Assembly: GCF_020520425.1 (NCBI RefSeq)
Contig: NC_079487.1
Span: forward strand, 132,454,385-132,518,384
DNA from: Spinacia oleracea
Taxonomy: Eukaryota > Streptophyta > Magnoliopsida > Caryophyllales > Amaranthaceae
Length of the DNA stretch: 64,000 bases
Direction: 5' to 3'
The notes beneath the pieces are model-generated. The model worked only from the letters and a program-made list of their open reading frames with translations, was not told the DNA's origin and ran no database searches. The position numbers and the translations under genes were made by a program. Below are positions 35,060-46,839 of the stretch, in pieces (within the stretch, counting starts at the first letter, position 1; each line of letters starts with the position of its first letter).

Positions 35060-35251
35060 TGTTAAGATCTGACCCATGAAACATTACGTGTGAAAGTCCC
35101 ACATTGATAAAAGAAGAGAGAGTTAATCACTTAATAAAGACAAGGAGCTACTTCCCTTATTGCCATATGGTTTTAAGGTAGAACCTCCTACGATCTAGTT
35201 AAGTTGATTATCTCTTTTGATGAAAGGTGCGGTCCAGACCCGTATTTAACA
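35060..35251. mobile_element. Small solo LTR (TRIM-like)
   Basis: Begins TGTTAAGATC, ends GTATTTAACA, and is flanked by the exact 5-bp duplication ATATT (35055-35059, 35252-35256). It includes the phrase AAAGTCCCACATTG, common in plant LTRs. 192 bp fits a TRIM-size LTR. It splits an older Stowaway-like element. Confidence 0.72.
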
Positions 35252-35631
35252 ATATTTTTTAAATATCAACTTATTATAATTTTTCTCATCCATAAATTGA
35301 AAATATAAATGTTTAAAATGGTATATTGAAAAACGTGCTTAAATTTAACTTGTTCTTGAAAATTGATTAGTATTTTATAGTATTAGCTAATGAAGGCTTT
35401 AATTAGTTAGTGTAAGGACTATCCAAATTAAATTTACAGTTAAAATAAATTCATGTAATTTCAGTTAAGTAAACTAGTGATATGCAGGTGATCGATAGGC
35501 CACACCCACTTAAGTGGAGTGCATTTTGGTTTATTCACGAAACTAGATTAATTGAAAATAAGTATCGATCGTCCTTTATACGGAGTAATTACTTTTATAC
35601 CGACAGTATGAAATAAATTTACCATAAGAAA

Positions 35632-35900
35632 TACTACAAGAAATTGTACCATTAACGACGGAAAACTCCGTCGTTAAAGGTCAATAATCGTTGATTAATG
35701 ATATGATTTCCTGTTGCGAACCCGGTATAAAAGGGGGTCGTCATTAATGCAAAATTCCGTCGTTAACCCGTTATAAAAGACATTTGTGACGGTTGTTCCC
35801 GTCTTTGTTTGGTTGTTGGCCCTATCACAAAAGGCTTTTGCAGCGGAATTTTTGACATATCGTTATTAGGTTGTCAATAAAGATACAAATTCTTGTATTG
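35632..35900. mobile_element. Non-autonomous CACTA element, copy 2
   Basis: Begins TACTACAAGAAATTGTACC (first base C to T) and ends GATACAAATTCTTGTATTG, flanked by AAA on both sides. Subterminal CGTCGTTAA repeats match copy 1 at 15277. Confidence 0.75.
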
Positions 35901-36368
35901 AAAAATGAAAAAAAATAGGAGTATAAATAAAGTACGAAAAGTGGTTGATATATTTCGGGGGGACTAAGGTACGTAGGGGCAAAGTGGCAAATCGTTGATT
36001 AATTAGCAGATGAATATAAGACACTAATTAATAAACCTAAAACCACTCTATGTTGAAGTTGGTTACTTGGTTAACATGTCAATGCGATTAATTAGTTGTT
36101 TATTTGTGGTTAAAAACTTAAAATAGAATCTATCATAACCAGGCTTTAATTTATAGGCTAGTAGTAGGGTCTAAGAGTCAAATGTTAACCATAGATTTTC
36201 CACCACTAATACACATCTTAATCACAATAATCTTACCACTAAGAAAACTAAAATAAAAATTAGTTAATCTCACACGAAAGGTTAAAAGAATCACAAAAAT
36301 TGACATATGAATGTGTTAAACTACGTTTAAGTTATGTCCACAAACACTACATCGTGGCTTGTTAACTA
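35901..36368. other. Intergenic DNA without recognised genes
   Basis: AT-rich; nothing supported. Confidence 0.4.
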
Positions 36369-36627
36369 CTCTCTCCGATCTTTAATACTCGCACCGTTTT
36401 GAATTTTTACACTATTCACATAATTCACTCTGACCCTATTTTAATTCTAGTATATGAAAATAAATGTTAGTATATAATATATTGTTGGCTTCATCTTAAT
36501 ATATAGTTTCAAAATATTAATATTTTTATAAGTTTTTATAATATATAGTTAAAGATATTAATGGTCAAAGTTATGCATTACAAACGTCTCCAGTCAAAAT
36601 GGTGTGAGTATTAAAAAACGGAGGGAG
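36369..36627. mobile_element. Stowaway-type MITE
   Basis: Ends CTCTCTCCGATCTTTAATAC and GTATTAAAAAACGGAGGGAG (inverted), flanked by TA. Same size and family as 32000-32258. Confidence 0.8.
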
Positions 36628-38049
36628 TATATATCCAGCCATCGAGCTTGATAGAGTTGATACATGTGTGTGTCACTTTATCTAAATTGTTGACATGGAT
36701 TGACTAGGGTAGTATGGTAATGGTACACTTGATTAGTTTGTGGTTAAGGAGATTATGCTACATGTAGAGTGAAGTTAACAGGTTGCCAAACCAATTTAGT
36801 TGGTGTATTATAATTTATAAATATAATAAAGTAAAAGATTAATTGGTGATCGAGAAGAGGAAGACATTGGTTGATAAGTTGGGATGTCATTATTAAATGA
36901 GATTGAATGGGCTTACATGCATGCATGTTTGGAATGGAGGGCTTATCAACTTATATCCTTGCAAACATAAAATGCCAACATTATCATTTGGGGGATTTTT
37001 TCATTTATTGATGTTTTGTGTTTTTTTCAATTACAATATAATTATAATATAATTAAAATAGTAATAACAATAATAATAATAATATAAACTCCGATGTTGT
37101 CTTGACTAGGGATTAAGATTGAGGGTATATGTGTGATAGTAATCACATGTTCGAATCTCCAGTTCCCTATTTTCTATTAGCATTATCCTTGTGTCTCATT
37201 CGTATCGAAAAAGAATTAATTTAATTATCACTTTGTATCATTATTATTTCAAAAAGTATTTTTAGTTGAAAAGGAAATTTTTCTTTGACACCAATGTAGC
37301 TAAAATGATTAATTGAAAAAGATCTTAATTTTATTTTGACACCAATGATTTTGAATCACTTAAAATTATTAAGAAACGAAAGAGATACTATCTCAATTTT
37401 AAAATGAGAAAACTGTAAAGTGGTAGTAAATAAATTTTTTATAAAACTTTAAGGTAGTAATTTAAAATAAAAATTCTATAAGATAGTAAATACAAAGTGG
37501 TGTATTTTTAACGTTTTAAATACCAAAAATATCATTTAATTTACAACTAAAATAAGATTTTTTTTTTTTTGATGCAAATGAGGGCACAATACTCTGAAAC
37601 TAATACAAGAAAAGCTAAACTAGACGAGGTTTTGTGACACTCATTAAATCCTATAGAAGCAGATTAGTAATTTTAGAGGGAGGGAGCTCGAAATACACTA
37701 ATCTTTCCTCAAAAGTGACACCTACATTGGCAAGGTTGTCCGCCACCTACATTACAACTAAAATAAGTTATAATATATTAAAACATATAAACTCAATTAT
37801 ATTAACACAAGTTTAGCAAGTGAAAATCAAATAAATACAACATATCTTAATATAAAATGTTGAATTATGCTATTAGTTGATGCCAAAATCATACTCCGTA
37901 CTACGTACATAACAACTAATGATGTCTTAGTCTAATTATTAAGACTGATTACATGTTTGTGATAGTTTAGAAGTTGTGATCTTCATCTATCATTTGTAAT
38001 TTGAATTGCTTTTATTGTTCATTCGCGCAAAAGAGAAAAAAACGTACTA
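36628..38049. other. Intergenic DNA without recognised genes
   Basis: AT-rich. A B-box-like GTTCGAATCTCC at about 37150 may be a SINE relic. No gene. Confidence 0.4.
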
Positions 38050-38291
38050 CCTCCATTCCTTAATGTTCTTTACACTTACTATTTGCACGGAATCCAATGC
38101 AATATTTAACGACTTACATATCCATTTTTTTGTTTGTGAAAAAATTATTAAAGTTTGATATTTTAAAAATACATAACGAGACCAATCTTACATGATAACA
38201 TTTTGATGTATATAACAGTGAGAATCCACGGTTAAAGTTTTCACATTTTAAACACATATTCCAAAGCATAAAGAACATTAAGGAACGGAGG
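38050..38291. mobile_element. Stowaway-type MITE
   Basis: Ends CCTCCATTCCTTAATGTTC and GAACATTAAGGAACGGAGG (inverted), flanked by TA. 242 bp, about 430 bp upstream of the PNPOx-like gene start. Confidence 0.8.
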
Positions 38292-38721
38292 TAGTACATG
38301 ACAACGCATGTTTGGTTTGATGTAGGAATTCCTAGAACTCGTCCTGGGCTGAATAAGGAGGGCTCAGATTGGTCCAATTCAGAACCCAAATAGGAAGCCT
38401 GGAATTTGTCGAATTTTCAGCCCAAAAAGCCAACCAAATTGGACTGGAAAACAGATCTCAATCAAATACGGGTTAGTCCTTCACCCTTTTCAACAGCCCT
38501 ACCCGTTTTTCCATGGGCTTTCCCATTTACAGATTCTCTACTCACTGGTACCAATTTCAGGCAAATACGAACTCTTTAATCTTCACTACTTTTTCAGTTC
38601 TTGAGCATAACAAATAACAATTCGATGAGTATCAATTCCAATTCATAGTACTTTTTTTTAAAAAAATAATAATTTAAATTCCCCTATATTTTTTCTAAGT
38701 TTTTGATTTATTGTTTCTGCC

Positions 38722-41700
38722 ATGGAAACCCTTTCGAGCTCTGTGTTTCTGTCAAAAATCCCAGAAAAAAACAACAACCCAGGTTGTCAATTGCCCCAGT
38801 TTTCGATCAGACGATGGAACAATCGAAGTGGGTGTTTAAGATTTAACGAAAGTTTGAATCTTTGTTCGTGGGGGGTAACTTCTGAAAGAGTTGGGATTGC
38901 TGGATCATCAAGGGTTTTGGCTGTCTCAAAGAAGGTTTCTGGTGCTGAAAGTGAAAACAACCCTAGTTCCGATGATGTCCACGTTTTAGCTTCTGATGAT
39001 GTTCTCACTTTTCCCGAGGTAGTTTAAAATCTCTCTCTTTTTTTCTTCTTATTTTTTAAAAATTGAACTGCCCTCTCAAAAAAAAAAAACTCATGAAATT
39101 TGTAATGTGGTTTGCATTTGGTTTAAATTGCAGAGTTGGGATTCATGATTGTGGGTTTTGTGTGTGTTTGTTTGGTTCAAAGGTTCTGAATTATTTGGAG
39201 CAATGTAGCGTTTTGAATTTATGATGTATGAAATTCTGAAGGATTGGTTCATTGTGAATTTGTTTTGTTCTTTCTTGCATATAATTGTAAGATTGTGATT
39301 CCTAGAAGCTTGATAATTTTCAGCAGTGTAAGCTAATTCAGTGTATTTTTTCAACGAATTTGATTGGAATGCACGAGTTTTGACTGAAAATGGTCTTGGT
39401 AGTGTTTTTGTGGCTGCTTTGTTCAATTAAAGGTCAAAGTGTGGCTATGCTTATTTATTTGGTGATACAACAAGAAGGTGCAATCTGTATAGGAAGTGGA
39501 GGAAAGCTTGATGGATTTCGTATTGGGGACTGCATTCAATCTGTTGAATTGTATGGTGGTTTAATTTAATACAATGAAGGGAAAACCGGTGATGATTTGT
39601 TCTAAATTTACCGGTGATACAAAGGATTGATCTTCAATGGGTGAAACTGTTTTTGGGGTTGCTTTGTTCATTTAAAGGTCAAAATGTGACCATGCTTAAG
39701 TAGTTAAGTCTTTAGTGATACACCAAGAGGGTGCAATCTGTGCAGGAAGTGGAGGAAAGTTTGATGAATTTCGTATCGTGGACTGTGTATGGTGGTTTAA
39801 TCTAATACAATGAAGGGTTATAGGTGTATCCAAGGATGACGGTGTAATGATTTGTTCTTGTTTTTCCAAATTTAACGGTGATACAAAGGATTGATCTTCA
39901 ATGGGTGAAAGTATTTTTGTGGTTTCTTTGTTCAATTAAAGGTCAAAATGTGACTATGCTTAAGTAGTTAAGTCTTTAGTGATACACCAAGAGGGTGCAA
40001 TCTGTGCAGGAAGTGGAGGAAAGTTTAATTAATTTCGTATCGTGGACTGTGTATGGTGGTTTAATCTAATAGAATGAAGGGTTATAGGTGTATCCGAGGA
40101 TGACGGTGTAATGATTTGTTCTTGTTTTCAAAATTTACCGGTGATACAAAGGATTGATCTTTAATGAGCGAAAGGGTTAAAGGCTTATAGAGAACACAAG
40201 GACTCTGATCTTTGTTATTTATTTTGTGACATTTTTTTGGGGAAAATAGATTATTAGCTGATGTGGACTTCATATTTTCTGGTAGTTAGACCGTAGTTTT
40301 ATATTCTACTCGGCTTTTTTTGACTGTGCTCTGGATTATGGTTCGCCTGGTATGAGGTTCACTTTGTTGTTCTAGTCTTCTAGGACATTCTTAAAAGTGT
40401 ATTTTTCATGCCTGATTAGAAGTAGAACATTTGCTTTTCTTATTAAGTCTGTGAAGGAGTGTATGAAATGGCTACTTCAGCTTTGTTGTGATGGCTTCTT
40501 TCACATTCTGAAGGCTAATACTAATCCAACTCAAAGTCCCAAGAGAAGCTTCGACGACGCCCCAAAGACGGCGTCAACACCAGCGGGATCAGGAAGTGGA
40601 ACAGGAGGGTCCAGGGCAGGACTTTTCAGAACACCAATTTCTGGTGGAGTTCAAAGTGCAACATCCGCACATGGTTTACCAAGACCGGCATTGGCAGTTC
40701 GTAATCTGATGGAACAGGTGAATTCCCGTGATCTGTTTCTTTTCCTTGTAAAAAAAACTCAAAAGTGAAACTTGTGAACTAATTTTTTTGTGTTTCTTTT
40801 TTTAGGCTCGGTTTGCTCATTTGTGCACCGTCATGTCTCGTATGCACCACCGAAGGGAAGGATATCCATTTGGTTCACTGGTGGATTTTGCCCCTGATGC
40901 CATGGGACGTAAGTGATCGTGTCTCACATAATTTTTTGTGTGTAGTTTACATAATTTCTCACATAATCTCATTTCCATTGAAAATATGGAATTGAATCTT
41001 AAAGCTCAGCAGATGTTTGTTTTCACTTAGGAACTTCCGACAGTATGATCTGTTACAGCATTGAAATGTTTAGAATTGAATACAAACTGTACGTTTAGTT
41101 TTCTTCTAATTTCCTAATACATGGATTATTCTAAAGGATGTATGTATTAGCCAAAATTTCTTAGTCATCATGCCATCCTCCCCTTTCCTTTCCTCTCTGT
41201 ATTAGCCAAAATTTCTTAGTCATCATGCCATCCTCCCCTTTCCTTTCCTTTCCTCTCTTAGAAAAGGGGGTAAAAACATGAAATCAAGTACAGAGAGCCA
41301 AGAAAGAAACATAAATAGTGAGAGATTTGTGCACGTGCTGTGTCCAAAAAGCGTGAAATTTCTTTTTTTCTTTCTTGATACAGATCCGATTTTCTCCTTT
41401 TCACCATTGGCTATCCACACAAGAAATTTATTGGCTGATCCAAGATGTACACTGGTTGTACAGGTTTGTCCTCCTTTTATCACCTTTTTTTGATGTCTAG
41501 TAGGGTACGTTTTCCGTTTATATGTTTAATTGACAGTTCGTATTCATAGATACCTGGATGGAGTGGCTTATCCAATGCAAGAGTGACAATTTTTGGTGAT
41601 GTCTACCCGCTTCCTGAAGATCAACAGGTACTTGCTACTTCATTATATACTTTCAACTTGCTTGAATATGTCGTTTTTGTAGTAGCAGGTTTTTCAAAAC

Positions 41701-43318
41701 ATTCTCATTACAGTCGTTGGCAAAATACTGGAATTACGTTGTTGGTCATCGTTGATTTTTTTTTTTTAACATGGATGTGATCTTTAGATTTGTTTCTTCT
41801 TCCTGTGTTGTTAGTTGAAGTACTGTTGTTTTTTCAGGGCGAAGAATTAATCTTTGTTGATAATAATTCTCCAATATTTGTTCCTGTTGTCCGTGTTTCA
41901 GGAATGGGCTCATAAACAGTATATAAGAAAGCATCAACAAGGGCCTTCTCAACAGTGGGGAAACTTCTATTACTTCAGGATGCAAAACATAAGGCAACAC
42001 TCTCTTTCCCTCTTTTCTCTCCAACTCAGCTGATGAATGCACAATGTCTACTTAAATTCACGAGATTCAATCTAATATCACGTAGCTGACTCTTATCTGT
42101 TGTGTATAATGAAACCAGTGATGTCTATTTCATTGGTGGCTTCGGTACAGTCGCTTGGGTTGATGTCAAGGAATACGAAGACATACAACCAGATAAGATT
42201 GCTCTTGAAGGAGGTGAACAGTATTTAAAGGTAACTCATGCTAATTTTCTTGTTTTTTCAAGTAATTTATGCAACAAGTTCACACTATTTGAGAGCGATT
42301 TCCTTCAATATTGCTTAAAGATCCAATAATTCCCAAAATACGCCACTTTCTAACTTATTTCCCTTCATACCGTCCACGTCAGCATAAAAGCTTTTTTTTT
42401 TTCCCCTTTCGGTTCAGCTTAAAACCACCAATTAAAACAAAACCGCCATTTGAATTGGCGGTTCAGTGGTATAAACCGCCAACTCAAATGGCGGTTTGCT
42501 TTGAAACAAAACCGCCATTTCAATTGGCGATTTTGTATGCATCATATTCCCAAAACCTATATACGTTTTGTCCCCCCTTTTTTTTGGGTAATGTAAACCG
42601 CCAAGTGAAATGGCGGTTTAACAAGTAAACTGCCATTTCAGTTGGCGGTTTCCTGCTAAACGATTAAAAAAAAAATGAACCTGGTTACTTGCTGACGTGG
42701 ACGGTAAAGTGGGAATTAACTAAACAAATGACGTATTTTGGGAATTTACGAATCTTCGAGCATTATTGAAGGAAATCGCTCACTATTTGACTTAGAAAAA
42801 CATGGATTGAATGATGTGATGTGATATTCAGGAACTTAATGCCATCTTCTCAAAGCCCTTGAAAAAGCTTCTATCTACAGAAATTGAGTTAGATGATGCT
42901 GCTCTCATTTCTATAGACAGCAGAGGAACTGATGTTCGTGTTCGTCAAGGGGCTCAGGTATTATCTTCTGTTTCAACTTTAATTCAATCTGTATGCTATT
43001 TTTATTCTTCTTTTACTTTTTCCGACTTTTATTCACTGTAAATTCTATTTCACATCATGTTATTTTATTTATTTTTTGTTTTTTTGACAATAGCTAAATG
43101 TACGAACAACTAAAACATACAAGTAGAAACTACAACACTCTACTACGAGCTTTTTTTGCTCTCACATCATGTTATTAAAGCCTTAATTTCTTTTGTTGCA
43201 GTTCAACATACAGAGGATATCGTTTGAAGAAGGACATGCTGTTGAGACTCTTGAAGAAGCCAAATCTGCACTCCAGAAATTAATAAAAAATGGTCAGGTT
43301 TACAATTTTCAGAAATGA
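38722..43318 (+). CDS. PNPOx-fold (FMN-binding split barrel) protein, plastid-type
   Basis: Nine exons: 38722-39018, 40514-40717, 40806-40908, 41384-41463, 41550-41627, 41902-41993, 42119-42230, 42832-42957 and 43202-43318. They join in frame to 402 aa. Exon 1 (99 aa) is Ser-rich with basic residues and looks like a plastid transit peptide. The core begins with ALAVRNLMEQARFAHLCTV, followed by HHRREGYPFGSLVDFAPDAMG, then FSFSPLAIHTRNLL. Further on are IPGWSGLSNARVTIFGDVYP, WGNFYYFRMQNI and GGFGTVAWVDVKEYE. This order matches the plant proteins annotated as pyridoxamine 5'-phosphate oxidase family (At3g21140, At1g51560 as I recall). They have the flavin-binding split barrel but no proven vitamin B6 activity. 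Intron 6 has a GC donor (ATAAG|GCAACA). The exon 2 start is the least certain boundary. Introns 1, 3 and 7 carry tandem repeats or a MITE. Confidence 0.9.
39405..40175 (+). repeat. Three tandem copies of an about 250-bp unit in PNPOx intron 1
   Basis: Units start near 39405, 39650 and 39914. Each contains GCTTTGTTCA(A/T)TTAAAGGTC, GGTGCAATCTGT, GGAAGTGGAGGAAAG, and GGTGATACAAAGGATTGATC. Copies 2 and 3 are most alike, which suggests a recent duplication step. Confidence 0.85.
41144..41258 (+). repeat. 55-bp tandem duplication in PNPOx intron 3
   Basis: The unit GTATTAGCCAAAATTTCTTA... ends in a CCTTTCCTTTCC tract and is repeated twice, head to tail. The second copy has one extra TTTCC. Confidence 0.85.
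42293..42781. mobile_element. Mutator-type MITE with CCGCCA/TGGCGG hairpins in PNPOx intron 7
   Basis: The TIRs are GAGCGATTTCCTTCAATATTG at the left and its inverse at the right (TTGAAGGAAATCGCTC). An exact 9-bp duplication ACTATTTGA flanks it (42284-42292, 42782-42790). The interior has at least five AACCGCCA(n)TGGCGGTT inverted pairs separated by short AT-rich spacers, so the RNA would fold strongly. 489 bp, no transposase. Confidence 0.85.
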
Positions 43319-43742
43319 ACAGAGTGAAAACTTTGTGATCTATAACCCAAACCCCCTCAATAACAAACATATTTAGGGCGAGTTTGCATTTTCACATCTA
43401 ACCAAAGATGTGTCAGTTTGAACTTCACAGTAGCTAACGAGCTAGAGAGTTTTTACAATGCGTGTTTTCTCTGTATTCATACAAAGTAGTTGTTTCATAG
43501 AATAAGTATTAGATTTTAGAAGAATCTACATCTGTATCATCCTGTGCTCATAGAGCTTGTTAAGTTTTAGGGGTTTGTGACTCATGTATCATTTTTTTTT
43601 TTTTTTTGTTCATTGGTAAGTTAAGATTCTAACTTGTTGATTGTAGTTTCGATCTAGCGTGTTGATTACGATATTGTTTAGGTACATTAGTTTCCGATAA
43701 GGACTTCAGGTGCACCTAATAATTTTCATTGCTTCAGTCATA
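43319..43742. other. 3' flank of the PNPOx-like gene
   Basis: Likely 3' UTR followed by AT-rich DNA with a T-run near 43590. Nothing else seen. Confidence 0.4.
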
Positions 43743-44126
43743 GGGCGTGTTCGGCGGTAGCGTTTGAGGTAGCGGGTAGCGTTTTGACCTAGTCAATATG
43801 CTACTTGTAAAATTTGTAAGTGTTTGGTAAGTAGCGATTTTGGTAGCGGTTAGCGGTTGAGGTAGCGGTTGGGTAGCTCTTGTCAACGTTAAAATTAGTA
43901 GTGTTTAAGATAGCGGAAAGCGTTTGACAAATTTATAATAAAGTTTTAAATAATATTCTTGTTTTTAATTTTATTTTATAATATCAACCGCTACTTTTAC
44001 CGAACACTCATATTAGTTACCCGCTACTTTAACAACTAACCGTTATCCGCTACTATTCACCGTTACTCGCTACTTTAACCGCTACTCAACCGCTTACCGC
44101 TACCGCTAATTTTGCCGAACAGGGCC
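43743..44126. mobile_element. MITE with GGTAGCGG/CCGCTACC repeats, copy 1
   Basis: Left GGGCGTGTTCGGCGGTAGCG, right CGCTAATTTTGCCGAACAGGGCC (inverted), flanked by ATA on both sides. The left arm is rich in GGTAGCGGTTG units, and the right arm in their complement (CCGCTACTTT), so the element is a long foldback. Confidence 0.7.
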
Positions 44127-44448
44127 ATAAGTTTGAGAATTTAAGATAAGTATAATGTCACTTGCATTTTGTCAATAAGTCAATTTTGACGCTCAATGTG
44201 GAAAATTTTGTGCAATGCACTTTGGAAAATGACATTCATAAATCATAATCATCTCGTAAACGCAAGACTTTGGTCAAACAATAAGCTTCTGAAGGTAATA
44301 ATATTAGTAAATCCTTATACGTAGTACTACGTGTTTGCGAAGGAAATCCATTGTCAAACAAGTGCGTTTAATTTAACATAATAAATTCAGACCATACTGG
44401 AAAAAGAAAAATTAGATGGGACAGAACATAAAATGTGAAGAGAACATA

Positions 44449-44808
44449 GAGCATGTTTGGTAATTGGCTCTTTGTTAGCGTTTTCATTGGCTTTTGGCTT
44501 TTTCAAGTGGTCAAAAAACATAATCATCTCGTTTTGGAAGTATGTATGTTTGGTAAGTGGTTTTTTCCATAGCTAAAAAAAATAGATTTTCCATCAAAAC
44601 CCAAAAGCTAGTAAGAGTAGTTTTTTTATATTGGGTTTTGGCTTTTCAATTTACTAATTACATTTTGTACGAAACAACTAGTAGCCAACAACCAACTTTA
44701 CTAAACACATTTTTAGAAAGTCTACCGTCAAACAACCAACATAAAAAGCTAACACAAACCGCCAGATAAACAAACCAAGTAAAACAACATCTGATTTCCA
44801 AACAGGCC
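44449..44808. mobile_element. MITE with GTTTGGTAATTGG-type ends
   Basis: Left GAGCATGTTTGGTAATTGG, right CTGATTTCCAAACAGGCC (inverted, imperfect), with internal mirrored AAAAGCTA/TAGCTTTT motifs. The target duplication is unclear. Confidence 0.5.
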
Positions 44809-44819
44809 ATTACCTAAAA

Positions 44820-45360
44820 GTTAGTTAAAAACGATTTATATTTTTGATTAGAGGGAGCAAGACAAAGGGTTCCCAAAAATAAACCTTAGCTAGCTTTGAC
44901 AAAAAAAAAAATGACAATAGTAGTGGACCAATTTAAGTGTAAATCTGAAATAAGATTGATATTTCTGTCAAGCTATATTAGTAGTGTAATGCCTAGTGTT
45001 TAAGGTAGCGGGTAGCGTTTGACAAATTTATAATGAAGTTTAAATAATATTTTTGCTTTTATTTTTATTTTATAATATCAACCGCTACTTTTACCAAACA
45101 CGCATATTAGTTACCCGCTACTTTGACAGCTAACCGTTACCCACTACTATTCACCGCTACCCGCTACTTTGACCGCTACCCGCTACTCAACCGCTAAACG
45201 CTACCCGCTACCGCTAATTTTGCCGAATATGACCTTAGTTAAAAACGATTTATATTTTGGATTAGAGGGAGCAAGACAAAGGGTTCCCAAAAATAAACCT
45301 TAGCTAGCTTTGACAAAAAAATGACAATAGTAGTGGACCAATTTAAGTGTAAATCTGTCA
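44820..45360. repeat. Direct duplication flanking a truncated second GGTAGCGG element
   Basis: About 130 bp (TAGTTAAAAACGATTTATAT ... AATTTAAGTGTAAATCTG) occurs at about 44820-44950 and again at about 45237-45360. Between them lies a 5'-truncated copy of the 43743 element (about 44996-45235). This indicates a local duplication rather than independent insertion. Confidence 0.75.
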
Positions 45361-45773
45361 AGCCATATTAATGTTAAGTTGTCCAATTCCAATTGTACCA
45401 AATTTCCCTCAGAATTGGTCAGGTTTTATGAGGTAACTGTCAAGGGGTACTAATTGTCTATTTAAGTATTCATGTTTGTTTGTCTACTCATCTTTATGCA
45501 TATTCATTATTGCCATACTGTTATGCCTTTGTTGTGTGTGTAAACAACGATATGTGTATCGTTTGTTTCCCTCTTGAATCTACTGTTTGGTCCCCTTTTC
45601 CACTGTAAAAAAAGAGGCTAAAATTTGATTAGTTTTTCAAAATAAGTTACGGAGTAATTTTCAATAGACTTCATATTGATCTGACATGAATAGACATGTC
45701 GTGTACTTAACCCAAAAGGCCAAACGACCGAGTTACCTCTTGCCTATATGTTTCCATATTATTTGGTTGTAAC
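45361..45773. other. Intergenic DNA without recognised genes
   Basis: AT-rich, one TACGGAGTA nonamer near 45648. Nothing else supported. Confidence 0.4.
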
Positions 45774-46326
45774 AAGGGGTGTTCATCGGTTTAAACCCGG
45801 ACCGGATCGAATATCGAAATTTTGATAATTCAAGATTCAAAGGCCGGATCGATTATGTTTGGACCGGATCCGGACAGGAAAAATTGGTCTAAAATCCGGA
45901 CCGGACTGGAAAAATCAGTCCAAAACCCGGACCGGACCAGACCGGTTTGGACGGGTTGTAGACCTATTTCTATATTTTTTTATTTTTTCTAAAAGTTATG
46001 TTCAAAAAGAAAAAAAATATATATATAAAAAATCAATTGTTTAAGGTCCTTTTTGGAAGCTAAAATTAAACCAATTGTTTAAGGTCCTTTTTGGAAGCTA
46101 AAATAAAATATATCACAATATAGTAATATTTACAACATATTAAAGGAGATAATTAACTTTTTAAGTAGTTTATATTATATTTTATTAAGGAAAAATCGGT
46201 CCTGTCCAAAACCCAGATCGGACCGGACCGAAGACTGAAAACTGATGTTTCTCGACCTGGAGATCAGACCGATTGCCTTCGGTCCGGTCCCTTTTTTCGG
46301 TCCGGGCCAATTTTAGCACACCCCTA
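45774..46326. mobile_element. Non-autonomous hAT element rich in CCGGACCGGA
   Basis: Ends AAGGGGTGTTCATCGG and the inverse CACACCCCTA, flanked by the exact 8-bp duplication GTTGTAAC (45766-45773, 46327-46334). Both arms carry CCGGACCGGA-type units. 553 bp. Confidence 0.87.
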
Positions 46327-46334
46327 GTTGTAAC

Positions 46335-46839
46335 ACAAAGACGCGAATTCGTCCAAGGAGGAAAAAAAAGTGTGAATAATCCTTACTTCTCTCGTTCTTT
46401 TTTAGATGCAATGTTTTTATTTTTATCCGTTTGTTTTTAATTGAAAATTTTCTATTTTTCATCCACTCGGCTTTACCAAATTACCCTTTTTCACATTCAA
46501 TAACCACATTTCCTCCTAATTATATCCAAAAAATGGGGGTATAGATGTAATTTACTAAATATCACTTACATTGCAAAAATTGAGATGAACAGTAAAGATT
46601 GTAACTTAAACAAAACAAAGAGAACACTCTGTATAAGATAGAAGCTGTAGAATAGTGAATCTTCACTTATTTATGATTGTATAATGTTACACAATTAAAG
46701 ATTGCTACAAACTACGTTAAAAGTTAGGTACCAGTTAAAATTACACTATAGTAGCTACCATCATTTCTAGATGAGAAGAATATATGTTGTCCTCCTTATT
46801 TCACTATTCCAAAGTGGTGTACAATTACGAATAATTGTA
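46335..46839. other. 3' flank of the LBD gene
   Basis: AT-rich; contains the likely 3' UTR of the minus-strand LBD gene and possibly a degenerate Stowaway (46385-46640). No gene. Confidence 0.35.

Noticed and set aside
42311-42628. 105-aa plus-strand frame with PPFELAVQ-type repeats
   Set aside because: Entirely within the hairpin MITE of PNPOx intron 7; the repeats reflect CCGCCA units, not protein.
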